Positions 20,040-31,834 of a stretch of 64,000 nucleotides of DNA are shown here, one piece after another. The first letter of the stretch is position 1; each line of letters opens with the position of its first letter. The position numbers were made by a program, and so were the translations under genes. Under the pieces are notes generated by a model, which had not been told where the DNA came from, ran no database searches, and saw only the letters and a list, made by a program, of their open reading frames with translations. Source of the stretch: Nocardioides acrostichi (GTDB lineage: Bacteria; Actinomycetota; Actinomycetes; Propionibacteriales; Nocardioidaceae); NCBI RefSeq assembly GCF_015319165.1, contig NZ_JADIVZ010000004.1, positions 186,001-250,000 of the forward strand. The letters are read 5' to 3'.

Positions 20040-20344
20040 CAGTCGGTGCCTTCCTCGTTCGTGTCGGTGGTGGTGCTCCTGGCGGCCAGCCGGTGGTGGG
20101 CCGGGGTCTGGAGCTGCCGGGGTGAGTCTCCAGGAGACGGCACACCGAGCCGCTGGCGCACCCCTGTTTCGGCGTCCGCGCGGCCCTGGGCCACCTCGTC
20201 GCGGAGCATGCGCAGCCCCAGCGCCGCGGCGCCCGCGCGGTCGCGCAGGCCGTCGACGGTGAGGGCTTCGGCGGCACGGCGCGCGCGAGCGGCTGCCCAC
20301 ACCCCCGCACCGGCCCCCGCTGCGAACCAGAGGCCTCTTCTCAT
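20039..20344 (-). CDS. small DUF6167-like protein upstream of alaS
   Basis: A 101-residue protein beginning MRRGLWFAAGAGAGVWAAAR, a glycine/alanine-rich hydrophobic segment that could be a single membrane helix or anchor, followed by a charged helical region (LRMLRDEVAQGRADAETGVRQRLG) and a disordered tail. This fits the DUF6167 proteins that sit directly before alaS in many actinobacteria; function unknown. Its stop overlaps the alaS start by one base and it begins eight bases after the gene at 20352-20879, so it belongs to the alaS transcript. Confidence 0.7.
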   Translation of the reverse strand: MRRGLWFAAGAGAGVWAAARARRAAEALTVDGLRDRAGAAALGLRMLRDEVAQGRADAETGVRQRLGVPSPGDSPRQLQTPAHHRLAARSTTTDTNEEGTD

Positions 20345-20351
20345 GCCGACC

Positions 20352-20879
20352 TCACGCCGCCGACCCGTCGAGGCGGTCGCGCTCGCGGGCGCGCCACTCG
20401 CGCACGGCCTGGCGCTCCTCTGTACGACGCTGCCTGCGGGCACGCTTGAGCTCGCGCCGCATGGCGATCCGGATGCGAGCGCGCGACTCGGGAGCCAGGC
20501 CACGACGCAGCCCGGCCAGCAGGGTTCCGGCCTGCACGGCCGACTCGCGCAGCACGAGGTCGGCGAACAGCGCCGGCGGCAGGGACGGCGAGCCGCCGTC
20601 GTCCGCGGTCTCCGATGGCTCGTCGTCGGGCTGGCCGAGCCGGGTGATGACGAAGCCTTCCTGCCGCGTGGCGTTCGCCGTTGACGTCTCCGCCCCGATG
20701 GCGCGCAGCCGCGACTCCAAAGCGTCGATGCGCTCGGTGAGCGCGCGCGTGACCGCGTCGCGAGCGGCGGCCTCGGCCCGCAAGCGGCGGGAGAGGCGGC
20801 CGGCCACGGCCGCGAGCGCCAGCATCACCAGCAGGGCCGCACCCAGGCTCGCCAGCAGCGCGGTGGTGGGCAGGCTCAT
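20352..20879 (-). CDS. single-pass membrane protein with coiled-coil region, unrecognised
   Basis: A 175-residue protein I do not recognise at family level. An N-terminal helix at about residues 7-28 (LLASLGAALLVMLALAAVAG) is followed by a heptad-like charged region (RLRAEAAARDAVTRALTERIDALESRLR), an acidic linker and a strongly basic C-terminal helix (RARIRIAMRRELKRARRQRR). Small coiled-coil membrane proteins commonly occur between rarA and alaS in actinobacteria. It is same-strand with both, 11 bases from the rarA stop. A role at the membrane is inferred from the helix only. Confidence 0.7.
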   Translation of the reverse strand: MSLPTTALLASLGAALLVMLALAAVAGRLSRRLRAEAAARDAVTRALTERIDALESRLRAIGAETSTANATRQEGFVITRLGQPDDEPSETADDGGSPSLPPALFADLVLRESAVQAGTLLAGLRRGLAPESRARIRIAMRRELKRARRQRRTEERQAVREWRARERDRLDGSAA

Positions 20880-20890
20880 GGGCCCAGACC

Positions 20891-22261
20891 CTACCCGCCT
20901 CGGATGATACGACGAACCCGCTCCCAGCGCTCCCGGACGCCGGCCTCGGCCCCGATCTCCTTGGGCTCGTAGTAGCGCTTGTCGGCGACGACATCGGGGG
21001 CGTACTGCTGCTCGGCGATGCCGTACGGCTCGTCGTGGCTGTAGGTGTAGCCCTGGCCGTGGCCCAGCTTCTTGGCGCCGGCGTAGTGCGCGTCGCGCAG
21101 GTGCGCCGGAACGGGCCCGACGAGACCGGCCTGCACGTCGGCCGTCGCGGCGCCGATGGCGGTGGTGACCGCGTTCGACTTCGGCGCCGCCGCGATGGCG
21201 ATGGTGGCGTGCGCGAGGGTCAGCCGGCCCTCGGGCAGGCCGATCAGCTGCACCGCCTGGGCGGCGGCGACGGCGGTGGGCAGGGCCGTGGGGTCGGCCA
21301 GGCCGACGTCCTCGCTGGCCAGGATGATCAGTCGGCGCGCGATGAAGCGCGGATCCTCACCGGCCTCGAGCATCCGGGCGAGATAGTGCAGCGCCGCGTC
21401 GACATCGGAACCGCGCACCGACTTGATGAAGGCGCTGGTGACGTCGTAGTGCTGGTCGCCCTGTCGGTCGTAGCGCACCGCCGCCACGTCGACCGCCCGC
21501 TCCGCGGTGCCGAGGTCGACCACTCCGTCCGAGCCTGTCGCACCGGCGGCGGCCTCGAGGTAGGTCAGGGCACGCCGGGCGTCGCCGCCGGCGAGGCGCA
21601 CCAGGTGCTCCTCGGCGTCGTCAGCCACCGTGACCCGCCCCGCAAGGCCTCGCTCGTCGTCGATGGCGCGGCGCACCACCCCACGGATGTCGTCGTCGGT
21701 CAGCGACTCCAAGCGCAGCAGCAGACTGCGGCTCAGCAGCGGCGAGATCACGCTGAAGCTGGGGTTCTCCGTCGTGGCGGCCACCAGCGTGACCCATCGG
21801 TTCTCGACCCCGGGCAATAGAGCGTCCTGCTGCGCCTTCGAGAAGCGGTGCACCTCGTCGACGAACAGCACCGTCTCCCGGCCGGTGGCCACCAGCTCGT
21901 TGCGGGCAGCGTCGATGGCGCTGCGTACCTCCTTGACGCCGGCCGACACCGCCGAGATCTCCACGAACCGACGATCGGTCTGACCGCTGACGATCGCCGC
22001 GATGGTCGTCTTGCCGGTGCCCGGGGGCCCCCAGAGCAGGACCGACAGCGAGCGCCCGTCGTCGATGAGCTGTCGCAGTGGACTACCCGGCTTGCGTAGC
22101 TGCTGCTGGCCGACGAGCTCGTCGAGGGTGCGCGGCCGCATGCGCACGGCGAGTGGGGCGGAGGAGGTCGGGTTGGACGCCAGTGACCCGGCGCCCGAGC
22201 GGGTGCTCGGGGCCGGGTCGCCGCCGGGTGCCTTCGGTACGTCGAAGAGGGCGTCGCTCAG
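20891..22261 (-). CDS. rarA: replication-associated recombination protein A, CTG start
   Basis: AAA+ clamp-loader-like ATPase (MgsA/RarA) acting at stalled forks with SSB. The 456 residues show [13 protein letters not shown] (Walker A, about 70), [15 protein letters not shown] (Walker B and sensor region, about 125), the arginine finger segment SRSLLLRL and the RarA-type C-terminal tetramer domain starting near [11 protein letters not shown]. The N terminus conserved in close relatives (M-S-D-x-LFDVP) begins here at a CTG codon; CTG AGC overlaps the TGA of the upstream ABC gene exactly like the ATGA/GTGA overlaps nearby, and AGGTGA stands seven bases before it. The next in-frame starts would delete the conserved N-terminal residues. 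Confidence 0.88.
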   Translation of the reverse strand: MSDALFDVPKAPGGDPAPSTRSGAGSLASNPTSSAPLAVRMRPRTLDELVGQQQLRKPGSPLRQLIDDGRSLSVLLWGPPGTGKTTIAAIVSGQTDRRFVEISAVSAGVKEVRSAIDAARNELVATGRETVLFVDEVHRFSKAQQDALLPGVENRWVTLVAATTENPSFSVISPLLSRSLLLRLESLTDDDIRGVVRRAIDDERGLAGRVTVADDAEEHLVRLAGGDARRALTYLEAAAGATGSDGVVDLGTAERAVDVAAVRYDRQGDQHYDVTSAFIKSVRGSDVDAALHYLARMLEAGEDPRFIARRLIILASEDVGLADPTALPTAVAAAQAVQLIGLPEGRLTLAHATIAIAAAPKSNAVTTAIGAATADVQAGLVGPVPAHLRDAHYAGAKKLGHGQGYTYSHDEPYGIAEQQYAPDVVADKRYYEPKEIGAEAGVRERWERVRRIIRGG

Positions 22262-23400
22262 GCGGAGATCACCTGCTGCGAGGAGAGGTCGAACCACTGC
22301 TGGTCGTACCCCGGGCCGGTCGGCACCGGAGTTGCGGGCGAGGTGCCGGCTGGGCTGCCCTGGTCGTCGACCCCGAGCACCGAGGTCGTGACCGGGCGGG
22401 TGGGCGACTGGCCGAGCTCGCCGGCGAAGTGGCAGGCGACCTTGTGTCGCGGACCGATCTGCATCAGCGGCGGCTCGACGCGGGCGCAGATCTCCTGCGC
22501 CATCGGGCAGCGGGTGCGGAACCGGCAGCCGGAGGGCGGGTTGATCGGGCTCGGCACGTCGCCTTGGAGCCGGATGCGCTCGCGGCGCCCGCCCACCTCG
22601 GCCTGCTTGACGTCGGGCACCGCCGAGAGCAGCGCCTGGGTGTAGGGGTGGTGGGCGTGCCCGTAGATGGTGTCGCGATCGGCGATCTCGACGATCTTGC
22701 CGAGGTACATCACCGCGACCTCGGGGCAGAAGTGCCGCACCACCGCGAGGTCGTGGGCAATGAAGAGGAAGGAGATGTCGAACTCCCTCTGGAGCTGCTG
22801 GAGCAGGTTGATCACCTGCGCCTGGATCGACACGTCGAGGGCCGAGACCGGCTCGTCGGCCACCAGCAGCTTGGGCTGGAGGGTCAGCGACCGGGCGATG
22901 CCGATGCGCTGGCGCTGGCCGCCGGAGAACTCGTTCGGGTACCGATTGTAGTGCTCCGGGTTGAGACCGACGATCTCGAGCAGCTCCTGGACCCGCGGCA
23001 GGATCTTGTTCTTCGGCACGACGTCGTGGATGGCCAGGGGTGCACCGATGATCGAGCCGACCGTGTGGCGCGGGTTCAGCGAGGTGTAGGGATCCTGGAA
23101 GATCATCTGGATCTCGCGGCGCAGCGGCTTGAGCTTGCGGGGCGAGATGTCGGAGATGTCGTCGCCCTCGAACCGGATGGCGCCGCTGGTGGGCTTGTTG
23201 AGCCGGGTCACGAGGCGACCGGTGGTCGACTTGCCGCACCCGGACTCGCCCACGAGTCCGAGCGCCTGACCCTTCTCGACCTGGAAGGACACCCCGTCGA
23301 CCGCCTGCACGTGGCCGACCGTCCGGCGGATCACGCCGGTCGACTTGACCGGGAAGTACATCTTCAGATCCTCGACCTCGAGGATCGGACGCTCGCTCAT
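22258..23400 (-). CDS. oligopeptide/dipeptide ABC transporter ATPase (OppF/DppF type)
   Basis: Cytoplasmic ATPase subunit, 380 residues. Walker A is [12 protein letters not shown] (about 50-61), the Q-loop [14 protein letters not shown], the ABC signature [14 protein letters not shown] (about 150-163) and Walker [15 protein letters not shown]-terminal oligo_HPY region has the cysteine cluster [16 protein letters not shown] found in oligopeptide ATPases (an iron-sulfur or metal site in some), then a longer Pro/Gly-rich tail. ATG 23400 overlaps the stop of the partner ATPase (ATGA); its stop overlaps the rarA start. Last gene of the transporter operon. Confidence 0.94.
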   Translation of the reverse strand: MSERPILEVEDLKMYFPVKSTGVIRRTVGHVQAVDGVSFQVEKGQALGLVGESGCGKSTTGRLVTRLNKPTSGAIRFEGDDISDISPRKLKPLRREIQMIFQDPYTSLNPRHTVGSIIGAPLAIHDVVPKNKILPRVQELLEIVGLNPEHYNRYPNEFSGGQRQRIGIARSLTLQPKLLVADEPVSALDVSIQAQVINLLQQLQREFDISFLFIAHDLAVVRHFCPEVAVMYLGKIVEIADRDTIYGHAHHPYTQALLSAVPDVKQAEVGGRRERIRLQGDVPSPINPPSGCRFRTRCPMAQEICARVEPPLMQIGPRHKVACHFAGELGQSPTRPVTTSVLGVDDQGSPAGTSPATPVPTGPGYDQQWFDLSSQQVISA

Positions 23401-24485
23401 GCGGGCTGCTCCTGCTTCAGGACGCTGGAATCGGTGAGATGGCACCGCTTGACGTGGGTGGCCCCGGCCGCGGAGGTGAGCTCGGGCAGCTGCGTGGTGC
23501 ACAGATCGCCGGAGACGTGCTCCTTGAAGCGGCAGCGCGGGCTGAAGGCACACCCGGGAGGCGGGTCGAGCAGGCTCGGCGGGTTGCCCTTGATCGGGAC
23601 GAGCTGCTCCTCCGGGTCACCGGCAAGATCTGGAACGCTGGCAAGCAGGCCCCAGGTGTAGGGCATCTCGGGCTTGGTCATGATCTGGTTGGTCGTGCCG
23701 ATCTCGACCGCACGCCCGGCGTACATGACCAGCACGTCGTCGGCCATCTCGGCCACCACTCCCAGGTCGTGGGTGATGATGATGCCCGAGTTGAACTCGC
23801 GCTGGAGATCCTGGAGCAGATCGAGGATCTGCGCCTGCACGGTGACGTCGAGGGCCGTGGTGGGCTCGTCGGCGATGAGCAGACCGGGGTCGTTGATCAG
23901 GCCCATCGCGATCATGGCGCGCTGGCGCATGCCGCCGGAGAACTGGTGCGGGTAGTCGTCGACACGGCGGTCCGGCTGCGGGATGCCCACCCGGTCGAGC
24001 ATCTCGATCGTGCGCGCGCGGGCCGCCTTCTTCGAGACGTCGTTGTGCACCAGGTAGGCCTCGGCGATCTGGTTGCCCACCGTGTAGTAGGGGTGCATCG
24101 CCGAGAGCGGATCCTGGAAGATCATCGCGACGTCCTTGCCGCGCGCCCGACGCATCTCCTCGTTGCTCAACCGCAGCAGGTCGGTGCCCTCGAGCAGGAT
24201 CTCACCGCTCACCTGCGCGCGGGTGCCGCGGTGCAGGCCCATGATGGCCGAGCTCGACACGGACTTGCCGGAGCCGGACTCGCCCACGATGCCGAGCGTC
24301 TTGCCGCGCTCGACGGTGTAGGAGAGGCCGTCGGTGGCCTTGACCAGGCCGTCCGCGGTCGGGAAGTGGACCTTGAGGTCACGTACCTCTAGGAAGGAGC
24401 CGGAGCCCGAGCCGGTGGCCGGGGCCGACGCGCCGCGCTTGCCCAAGCCGACACGCGAGGATCCAGGAGTCTTCTGGTCGCTCAT
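23397..24485 (-). CDS. oligopeptide/dipeptide ABC transporter ATPase (OppD/DppD type)
   Basis: The second ATPase, 362 residues. After a 28-residue Gly/Ser-rich leader it shows [16 protein letters not shown] (Walker A), [15 protein letters not shown] (Q-loop), [15 protein letters not shown] (signature), [12 protein letters not shown] (Walker B) and [10 protein letters not shown] (switch His). The oligo_HPY C terminus has [18 protein letters not shown]. Heterodimerises with the 22258-23400 product. Translation is coupled to it by a four-base overlap and the permease gene lies 21 bases upstream. Confidence 0.94.
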   Translation of the reverse strand: MSDQKTPGSSRVGLGKRGASAPATGSGSGSFLEVRDLKVHFPTADGLVKATDGLSYTVERGKTLGIVGESGSGKSVSSSAIMGLHRGTRAQVSGEILLEGTDLLRLSNEEMRRARGKDVAMIFQDPLSAMHPYYTVGNQIAEAYLVHNDVSKKAARARTIEMLDRVGIPQPDRRVDDYPHQFSGGMRQRAMIAMGLINDPGLLIADEPTTALDVTVQAQILDLLQDLQREFNSGIIITHDLGVVAEMADDVLVMYAGRAVEIGTTNQIMTKPEMPYTWGLLASVPDLAGDPEEQLVPIKGNPPSLLDPPPGCAFSPRCRFKEHVSGDLCTTQLPELTSAAGATHVKRCHLTDSSVLKQEQPA

Positions 24486-24506
24486 GTTGAAGTGGTCCTT
24501 TCCCGC

Positions 24507-25523
24507 TCAGCCGAGCCGCACGCGCGGGTCGATGAACGCGTAGGAGATGTCGACCAGGATGTTGAGCACGATCACGAAGAACGCCGCGACGAGCACGACA
24601 CCCACGATGGTAGGCAGATCGAAGGACGAACTGGACTGCACCGTCAGCAAGCCCAGCCCGGGGTAGGCGAAAACGGACTCGGTGATGATCGCACCACCCA
24701 GCAAGGTCGCGAAGTCGAGCCCGGCCATCGTGACCAGGGGGGTGAGCGCGGCGCGCAGCGCGTGCTTGAACAGCACCGGCCGGGTGCGCAGACCCTTGGA
24801 CTTCGCCGTGCGGATGTAGTCCTCCCCCAACGACTCCAGCACGAAGGCCCGCGTCATGCGCACGTAACCGGCCATGAAGACCAGCGCGAGGGTGAAGGAG
24901 GGCAGCAGCAGGTTCTCGAACCAGGTGAACACGCCGCCGTCGGCGATGGTCACATATCCCGGATAGGGCAGGATCTCCCACTTGATCACGACGTATTTGA
25001 GGAAGAACACGGCGATGAAGAAGGTCGGGAAGGCGTAGGCGATCAAGGTGAGGCCGACCACGCCGCGGTCGATGAACGAGCCCTTGTAGACCGCGGCCAG
25101 AATGCCGAAGAGCACGCCGCCGATCAGCCACATCACCAAGGCCACCACGGCCAGGGAGATCGTGGTCGGCGCGGCCTGGACGATCAGCGAGTTGACGGTG
25201 GTTCCGACGTTCACCGAGTAGCCCAGGCACGGAGGGCCACAGTCGGTCACGAGCTCCGGGTTGCGCTCGCGGACCTCCTTGTCGGCCGGGAACTCGCGGC
25301 CGACCACCAGGCCTTTCATGAAGGTGCCGAACTGCACGTAGAGGGGCTGGTCGTAGCCCAGCGCCTTCTCGGTGACCTTGATCTGCTGCTGGGAGCAGTT
25401 CTTGCCGCACGCCAGTCGGGCCGGGTTGGCGGCCGTGGCGAAGAACAGCACGAAGGTCACCAGGGCGACAGCGACGAGCAGGACCACTCCGATGGCCGCG
25501 CGTCGCACTGCGTAGGCCCACAT
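24507..25523 (-). CDS. oligopeptide/dipeptide ABC permease (DppB type)
   Basis: Membrane permease, 338 residues, with an N-terminal helix (about 11-33), a periplasmic loop of about 70 residues containing two cysteine pairs (ACGKNC and DCGPPC), and five further helices. The EAA cytoplasmic loop is ESLGEDYIRTAKSKGLR, followed by HALRAALTPLVTMAG, diagnostic for DppB-type permeases. ATG 25523 is preferred over GTG 25532 because AAGGTGAG lies nine bases before it. A 172-base gap to the binding-protein gene contains a strong hairpin. Confidence 0.93.
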   Translation of the reverse strand: MWAYAVRRAAIGVVLLVAVALVTFVLFFATAANPARLACGKNCSQQQIKVTEKALGYDQPLYVQFGTFMKGLVVGREFPADKEVRERNPELVTDCGPPCLGYSVNVGTTVNSLIVQAAPTTISLAVVALVMWLIGGVLFGILAAVYKGSFIDRGVVGLTLIAYAFPTFFIAVFFLKYVVIKWEILPYPGYVTIADGGVFTWFENLLLPSFTLALVFMAGYVRMTRAFVLESLGEDYIRTAKSKGLRTRPVLFKHALRAALTPLVTMAGLDFATLLGGAIITESVFAYPGLGLLTVQSSSSFDLPTIVGVVLVAAFFVIVLNILVDISYAFIDPRVRLG

Positions 25524-25625
25524 GTCGGGCACTCACCTTCTTCGACGAGGGAGGGCGCACCAGGCGCCCCGAGATGGTGGGGGTTCGGGTCGTGCGGGGC
25601 GAGCGGAACAGAGCCCACTCACCGG

Positions 25626-25661
25626 GATGCCGGGCGGGCACCGTAGTGCCCGCCCGGCATC
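25626..25661 (-). terminator. 16-bp perfect hairpin between binding-protein and permease genes
   Basis: The arms GATGCCGGGCGGGCAC and its exact complement are separated by a four-base loop (CGTA on the plus strand). No T-run follows on either strand. It lies 34 bases past the binding-protein stop and 102 bases before the permease start. Likely role: partial terminator or 3' stabiliser that leaves the binding protein more abundant than the membrane parts, as in many binding-protein operons (inference). Confidence 0.65.
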
Positions 25662-25695
25662 ACTGAGGTGGTGTCAGCTCAGACGGAGGGAACCG

Positions 25696-27423
25696 TCACT
25701 GCTGGACGCCGATGAGACCGATCTCCGGGTACGACGACGAAGCCGCCGTCGTGGTGAAACCGGTCACCTTGCTCCCGTAGAGCCAGTTGAACTTGGTGAT
25801 CTCCAGCGGGATGTAGGCGACATCCTCACCGAGCTGCTTGTCGGCGTCTTCGAGGATCGACTTCTGCTCGTCGACGTCGGTGGCCTCCGCGGCCTGGTCG
25901 ACCAGCTTGTTGAACGCGTCGGAGTCGTAGCAGCCGTAGTCGTTGCCACAGGTGGTCGACGAGATGTTCGGGCGGCCGTCGAACAGCGGCGGCAGCACGG
26001 TCATGGCCGAGGGCCAGTCGGCACCCCAGCCGGCCCACGTGACGTCGTAGTCGTCGTCCGGCTTGGAGATGACGTCGTAGTAGGTGTCGGTCAGCGGCGC
26101 CAGGGTGACGTCGAAGCCGGCCTTGTCCCAGCCCTCCTTGATGACGGCCATGGCCTTGTCCATCGTGGGCGACTTGGAGTAGCCGAGCTTGATCGGGTAC
26201 GGCGTCTGCACGCCGGCCTTCTCGAGCAGGGCCTTGGCAGCGTCGGGGTCACCGTCGTTGTCGGCGTCGTCGGCGAAGGCCGGGTTGTCCGGGAAGTCCA
26301 GCGCCGGGTTCACGATGGTCTCCGAGGCCGTCGCGGAACGGTCGCCGCCCAGAGCCTTGACGTAGTCGTTCAGGGGCAGGGCCGCGGCGAGCGCCTGGCG
26401 GACGTTGACGTCCTTGAGGCGGTTGAAGTTCGGCACCAGGTAGTCGTTGTAGGGCGACTCCGGGTTCTGGTAGCGGTCCTCGACCGAGCCGGTGATCTTC
26501 GGGAACTGCGACGGCGCCACACGGGCGGTCGTGATCGCGGTCTGGTCGGCCGGGGCGTTGGCGATGAGACGGTCGTTGAACAGCTCACCCGCGGTGTCGG
26601 AGGGGTCGATCTGGTAGTCGATCGTGTCCGGCAGCGCCAGGCGCAGCTTGTCGGGCTCGTCGGTCGACGGGTCGTACTCGTCGTTGCGGACCAGCGTGGC
26701 GCCCTTGTTCTTGCTCCAGGTGCCGCCCTCGACCTTGTACGGCCCGTTCGAGAGCACCTTGAACTTGGACTTGTCGCCCTGGTCGAAGGACTTCTTGTAC
26801 GGGTCGGTCATCATCAGCGACGCCGCGGCCAGCGGGAAGTCGGCCCACGGCTTGTCGAAGTGGAAGGTGATGGTCTTGTTGTCCGACGAGCACGAGACGG
26901 CCTTGTCGAAGGCGGCCTGCTGCTTGGCGGTGGCCTTGTAGGGGCCGGGGTAGTCCAGGCTGGAGAGGTAGCTCAGCGTGTAGTTCGGACCACCGATGAT
27001 GAGGTCGTTGGCGAACACGCGCGAGGTGCCGTACTGCACGTCCTCACAGGTGATGTCGGAGCCGTCCTCCCACTTCACGCCGTCCTTGAGCGTGAACGAC
27101 CACACCTTGCCGCCCTCGGAGGAGGTGCCGGTGTCGGTGGCGAGGTCCGGGACGACCTCGTTGGAGTCGTCCATCGGGAACGCCACGAGGCCGCGGTAGA
27201 GCAGCCGGCGGAACCACGACAGCTCGACGCCGTAGTAGATCCGCTGCGGGTCGGTCGACTCGAAGGGGAAGTGCTGGAGCACCGTGAGGGTCCCGCCCTT
27301 GGCGGACTCCGTGTCGCCACTCGAGTTGGTGTCGGTGCCGCCACCGCCGCCGCCACAGGCGGCGAGGATGGTGGCACCGAGGGCAGCCGCAGCAGTCGCT
27401 GCGAAAGTCCGCCTCAGTTTCAT
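25696..27423 (-). CDS. oligopeptide-type ABC transporter substrate-binding lipoprotein
   Basis: Extracellular solute-binding protein family 5 (OppA/DppA class), 575 residues. Signal peptide with the lipobox ILAAC, lipidated Cys at about 23, then a Gly/Ser/Thr linker. Family signatures are the N-terminal EVVPDLATD and LKDGVKWEDGSDIT, and the C-terminal DVTWAGWGADW. Captures peptides or related compounds at the outer membrane face and delivers them to the permease pair. AAGGAAGGAAC precedes the ATG at a loose spacing. A small hairpin (27450-27466, CCCGCG arms) lies in the 85-base gap to the upstream permease. Confidence 0.93.
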   Translation of the reverse strand: MKLRRTFAATAAAALGATILAACGGGGGGTDTNSSGDTESAKGGTLTVLQHFPFESTDPQRIYYGVELSWFRRLLYRGLVAFPMDDSNEVVPDLATDTGTSSEGGKVWSFTLKDGVKWEDGSDITCEDVQYGTSRVFANDLIIGGPNYTLSYLSSLDYPGPYKATAKQQAAFDKAVSCSSDNKTITFHFDKPWADFPLAAASLMMTDPYKKSFDQGDKSKFKVLSNGPYKVEGGTWSKNKGATLVRNDEYDPSTDEPDKLRLALPDTIDYQIDPSDTAGELFNDRLIANAPADQTAITTARVAPSQFPKITGSVEDRYQNPESPYNDYLVPNFNRLKDVNVRQALAAALPLNDYVKALGGDRSATASETIVNPALDFPDNPAFADDADNDGDPDAAKALLEKAGVQTPYPIKLGYSKSPTMDKAMAVIKEGWDKAGFDVTLAPLTDTYYDVISKPDDDYDVTWAGWGADWPSAMTVLPPLFDGRPNISSTTCGNDYGCYDSDAFNKLVDQAAEATDVDEQKSILEDADKQLGEDVAYIPLEITKFNWLYGSKVTGFTTTAASSSYPEIGLIGVQQ

Positions 27424-27508
27424 TCCGTGTTCCTTCCTTGTTGTGGTGTCCCGCGCTCGTCGCGGGGCACGGGGCGCTGACGGGTGTCGGCACCGGAAGC
27501 GTGAGGGT

Positions 27509-28516
27509 TCAGCGATTGCCCTTGGGGTCGAGCGCGTCGCGCAGACCGTCGCCGAGCAGGTTGAAAGAGACGACGATGACCATGATCGTGACCGCGGGGA
27601 CGAAGAAGTAGAGCGGATCGGTGTCGGCGTAGCTCAGCGAGTCGTTGAGCACCGTGCCCAGGGTCGGGGTCGGGGGGCCGATGCTGACGCCGAGGTAGCC
27701 GAGGGCCGCCTCGGCGGAGACGAAGGTCGGCATGATGAGGGTGAAGCTCACCAGGATCGGCGCCCAGAGGTTGGGCAGGATCTCCTTGAAGTAGATGCGA
27801 GCGCGCGAGGCACCCATCAGATTGGCCGCCTGCACGAACTCGGCCTCGCGCAGCGACAGCACCTGCCCGCGCACGAGGCGGGCGATTCCGGTCCAGCCGA
27901 ACAGGCCGAGGATCGCCACCACGTAGACCGCCTGGGAGGGGTTACCACTCGGCACGTGCAGCTTGTCGCTGATGAACGTGACCAGCACGGACGAGAGGGC
28001 CAGCAGCATCAGCGTCTGGGGGAACGACAGCGTGAGGTCGATGAGCCGGCCGATGATCGTGTCGGCCCAGCCGCCCGAGGCGCCGGAGACGATGCCGAGC
28101 ACCACGCCGAGCACGATGGCGATGATCGTCGCGCTGATCGACATGGCCAGCGAGAAGGTGATGCCGTACCAGACCCGCGAGAGCGCGTCGCGGCCCACAC
28201 CGGGCTCGAGGCCCAGGGGGTGGCTCGACGACATGCCGCCCCACTTACCGGAGGGCAGAGAGAACTCGTTGAGCAGATCCTGGTTCGTGCCGAAGGGGTC
28301 GAGCACGCCCGTCTTGACCAGGATCGGGGCCAAGACGGCGGCCACGAAGAAGAACACCACGATCGAGAACGCCGTCATGGAGAGCTTGTCCTTACGAAAC
28401 CGCTCCATCGCGATACGAGTGGGCGACTTGCTGACCACCGCCGTGGACGGACCGGTCGAATGGTGCGTCGCCTCGTCGGTCGCGATCTCGTCGACCTCGT
28501 TCGCCGGACTGGTCAT
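27509..28516 (-). CDS. oligopeptide/dipeptide ABC permease (DppC type)
   Basis: Permease with 335 residues. A cytoplasmic N-terminal tail of about 50 residues precedes the OppC_N helix (SMTAFSIVVFFFVAAVLAPIL without the last residues, about 55-75), then a periplasmic segment with HPLGLEPGVGRDALSRV, a DppC signature, and five further helices. The EAA loop is EAEFVQAANLMGASRARIYF. ATG 28516 follows GAGGTGAG; an upstream in-frame extension lacks a ribosome-binding site. First gene of the transporter operon dppC-SBP-dppB-dppD-dppF. Confidence 0.93.
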   Translation of the reverse strand: MTSPANEVDEIATDEATHHSTGPSTAVVSKSPTRIAMERFRKDKLSMTAFSIVVFFFVAAVLAPILVKTGVLDPFGTNQDLLNEFSLPSGKWGGMSSSHPLGLEPGVGRDALSRVWYGITFSLAMSISATIIAIVLGVVLGIVSGASGGWADTIIGRLIDLTLSFPQTLMLLALSSVLVTFISDKLHVPSGNPSQAVYVVAILGLFGWTGIARLVRGQVLSLREAEFVQAANLMGASRARIYFKEILPNLWAPILVSFTLIMPTFVSAEAALGYLGVSIGPPTPTLGTVLNDSLSYADTDPLYFFVPAVTIMVIVVSFNLLGDGLRDALDPKGNR

Positions 28517-28595
28517 CTCACCTCGTCGTGTCGAGCGTTGCTGGGGCTGCACGCAACCAGCGTCTCGCTGTGCGGACACGGTGCGCTGCAACGGG

Positions 28596-28601
28596 ACTCT
28601 A
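28596..28601 (-). promoter_or_regulatory. candidate -10 TAGAGT for the peptide transporter operon
   Basis: TAGAGT on the minus strand, about 80 bases before the permease start and in the 172-base gap after aspS. No good -35 at 16-19 bases was found, so this is a single-box prediction. It implies a leader of roughly 70 bases. Confidence 0.4.
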
Positions 28602-28688
28602 GGCGACGGGCAGCGCCCAAGCGATCACTCACACGTAACGATCAGGTCTCGACCACCTGCCTCGGATCACGACGACTCCTCCGGCGGT

Positions 28689-30466
<1,778 letters not shown>

Positions 30467-30470
<4 letters not shown>

Positions 30471-31834
30471 GGGTGCTGCTCCTCGGTAGGGGGCTCGGTG
30501 CTGACGATGGTGGGGCGCAGGTCGTGCGCCGATGGTGTCCAGGCCGCGGGGTCGGCGTCCACCTGGTTTCCGTCGCGGATGTCCTTGACCTGGTGGGTGC
30601 CGTCGGGCTGCACGAACCAGACGAACGGGATGCCGCGGCGCTCGGCGGTGCGGATCTGCTTGCCGAACTTCGCGGCCGAGGGTGCGACCTCGCACGGGAT
30701 GTCGCGACTACGCAGCGCGGTGGCCACGGCGTCACTGGCCGGACGCGAGTCCTCGCCGGTCAGGGCGACCAGCACGACACTGGGCACCGAGCGGTCGGCC
30801 GCCAGCCCGGTGCGGGCCATCAACGGGACGATGACCCGGCTGACCCCGAACGAGAGGCCCACGCCGGGGTAGGTGGTGCGGCCGTCGCTGGCCAGGGAGT
30901 CGTAGCGACCGCCCGAACAGATCGACCCCAGCGACTCGTAGCCGGCGAGACGGGTCTCGAACACGGTGCCGGTGTAGTAGTCCAGGCCGCGGGCGATCGA
31001 GAGGTCGGCCTCGACCCGCACCCGGTCGCCGACCAGGTCGGCGACGCCGTCGAGCAGCCGGGTCAGCTCGTCGACGCCCTCGGCGAGCAGGGGGTGGTCG
31101 ACTCCCAGGTCGCCGACCAGGCGGGCCACCTCGGTGGCGTCCGCGGTGCGGATCTCGGCGAGGGAGAGCACGCGGTCGGCGGTCGCCTCGTCGACCCCGG
31201 CCTCGCTCACCAGCAGCTCGCGCACCTTCTCGACGGGCAGCTTGTCGAGCTTGTCGACCAGCCGCATGACCTCGTCGCCGGTGTCGATGCCCAGACCGGC
31301 GTAGAAGCCCTGGATCAGCTTGCGGTTGTTGACCTGGAGCCGGAAGCCGGGCAGGAAGGTGAGTCGGGTGAGCGCATCGACCATGACGCGCGTGACCTCG
31401 ACGTCGTGGTGGAAGGGCAGCGCGTCGCGGCCGACGATGTCGATGTCGGCCTGGGTGAACTCGCGGAACCGGCCCTCCTGGGGGCGCTCGCCGCGCCACG
31501 CCTTCTGGATCTGGTGGCGCCGGAACGGGAACTCGAGCTTGCCCGCGTTCTCGAGCACGTAGCGCGCGAACGGCACGGTGAGGTCGAAGTGCAGCCCCAT
31601 GCCGGCGTGGCCCTCGGCGCTCTCCTCGTGCAGTCGGCGCAGCAGATAGACCTCCTTGGAGGTGTCGCCCTTACGCAGCAGCTGGTCGAGCGGCTCGACG
31701 GCGCGGGTCTCGATGCCACCGAAGCCGTACAGCTCGAACGTGTGCCGCAGCGTGTCGACGACCTGTTGCTCGACGATGCGCTGCTCGGGCAGCAGCTCGG
31801 GGAAGCCGCTGAGCGGGGTCGGCTTGCCGGCCAT
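30467..31834 (-). CDS. hisS: histidine--tRNA ligase
   Basis: Class II synthetase of 455 residues. Motif 1 region is [15 protein letters not shown], motif 2 [22 protein letters not shown], the histidine A motif [13 protein letters not shown], and the histidine B segment [10 protein letters not shown]; the C-terminal anticodon domain ends near 430 with a short acidic tail. It is slightly longer than the common 420-residue form, in line with the actinobacterial long type. The ATG lies one base downstream of the stop codon of the MBL hydrolase gene on the same strand, so the three genes MBL-hisS-aspS are cotranscribed. Confidence 0.96.

Noticed and set aside
17739-20684. 981-residue plus-strand open frame opposite alaS
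   Set aside because: A shadow of alaS and the two small genes upstream; no recognisable domain and no start signal.
22262-23239. Long N-terminal extension of rarA through the ABC ATPase gene
   Set aside because: The extension is a shifted reading of the ABC gene with Arg/Pro/Ala-rich composition; the family N terminus begins at 22261.
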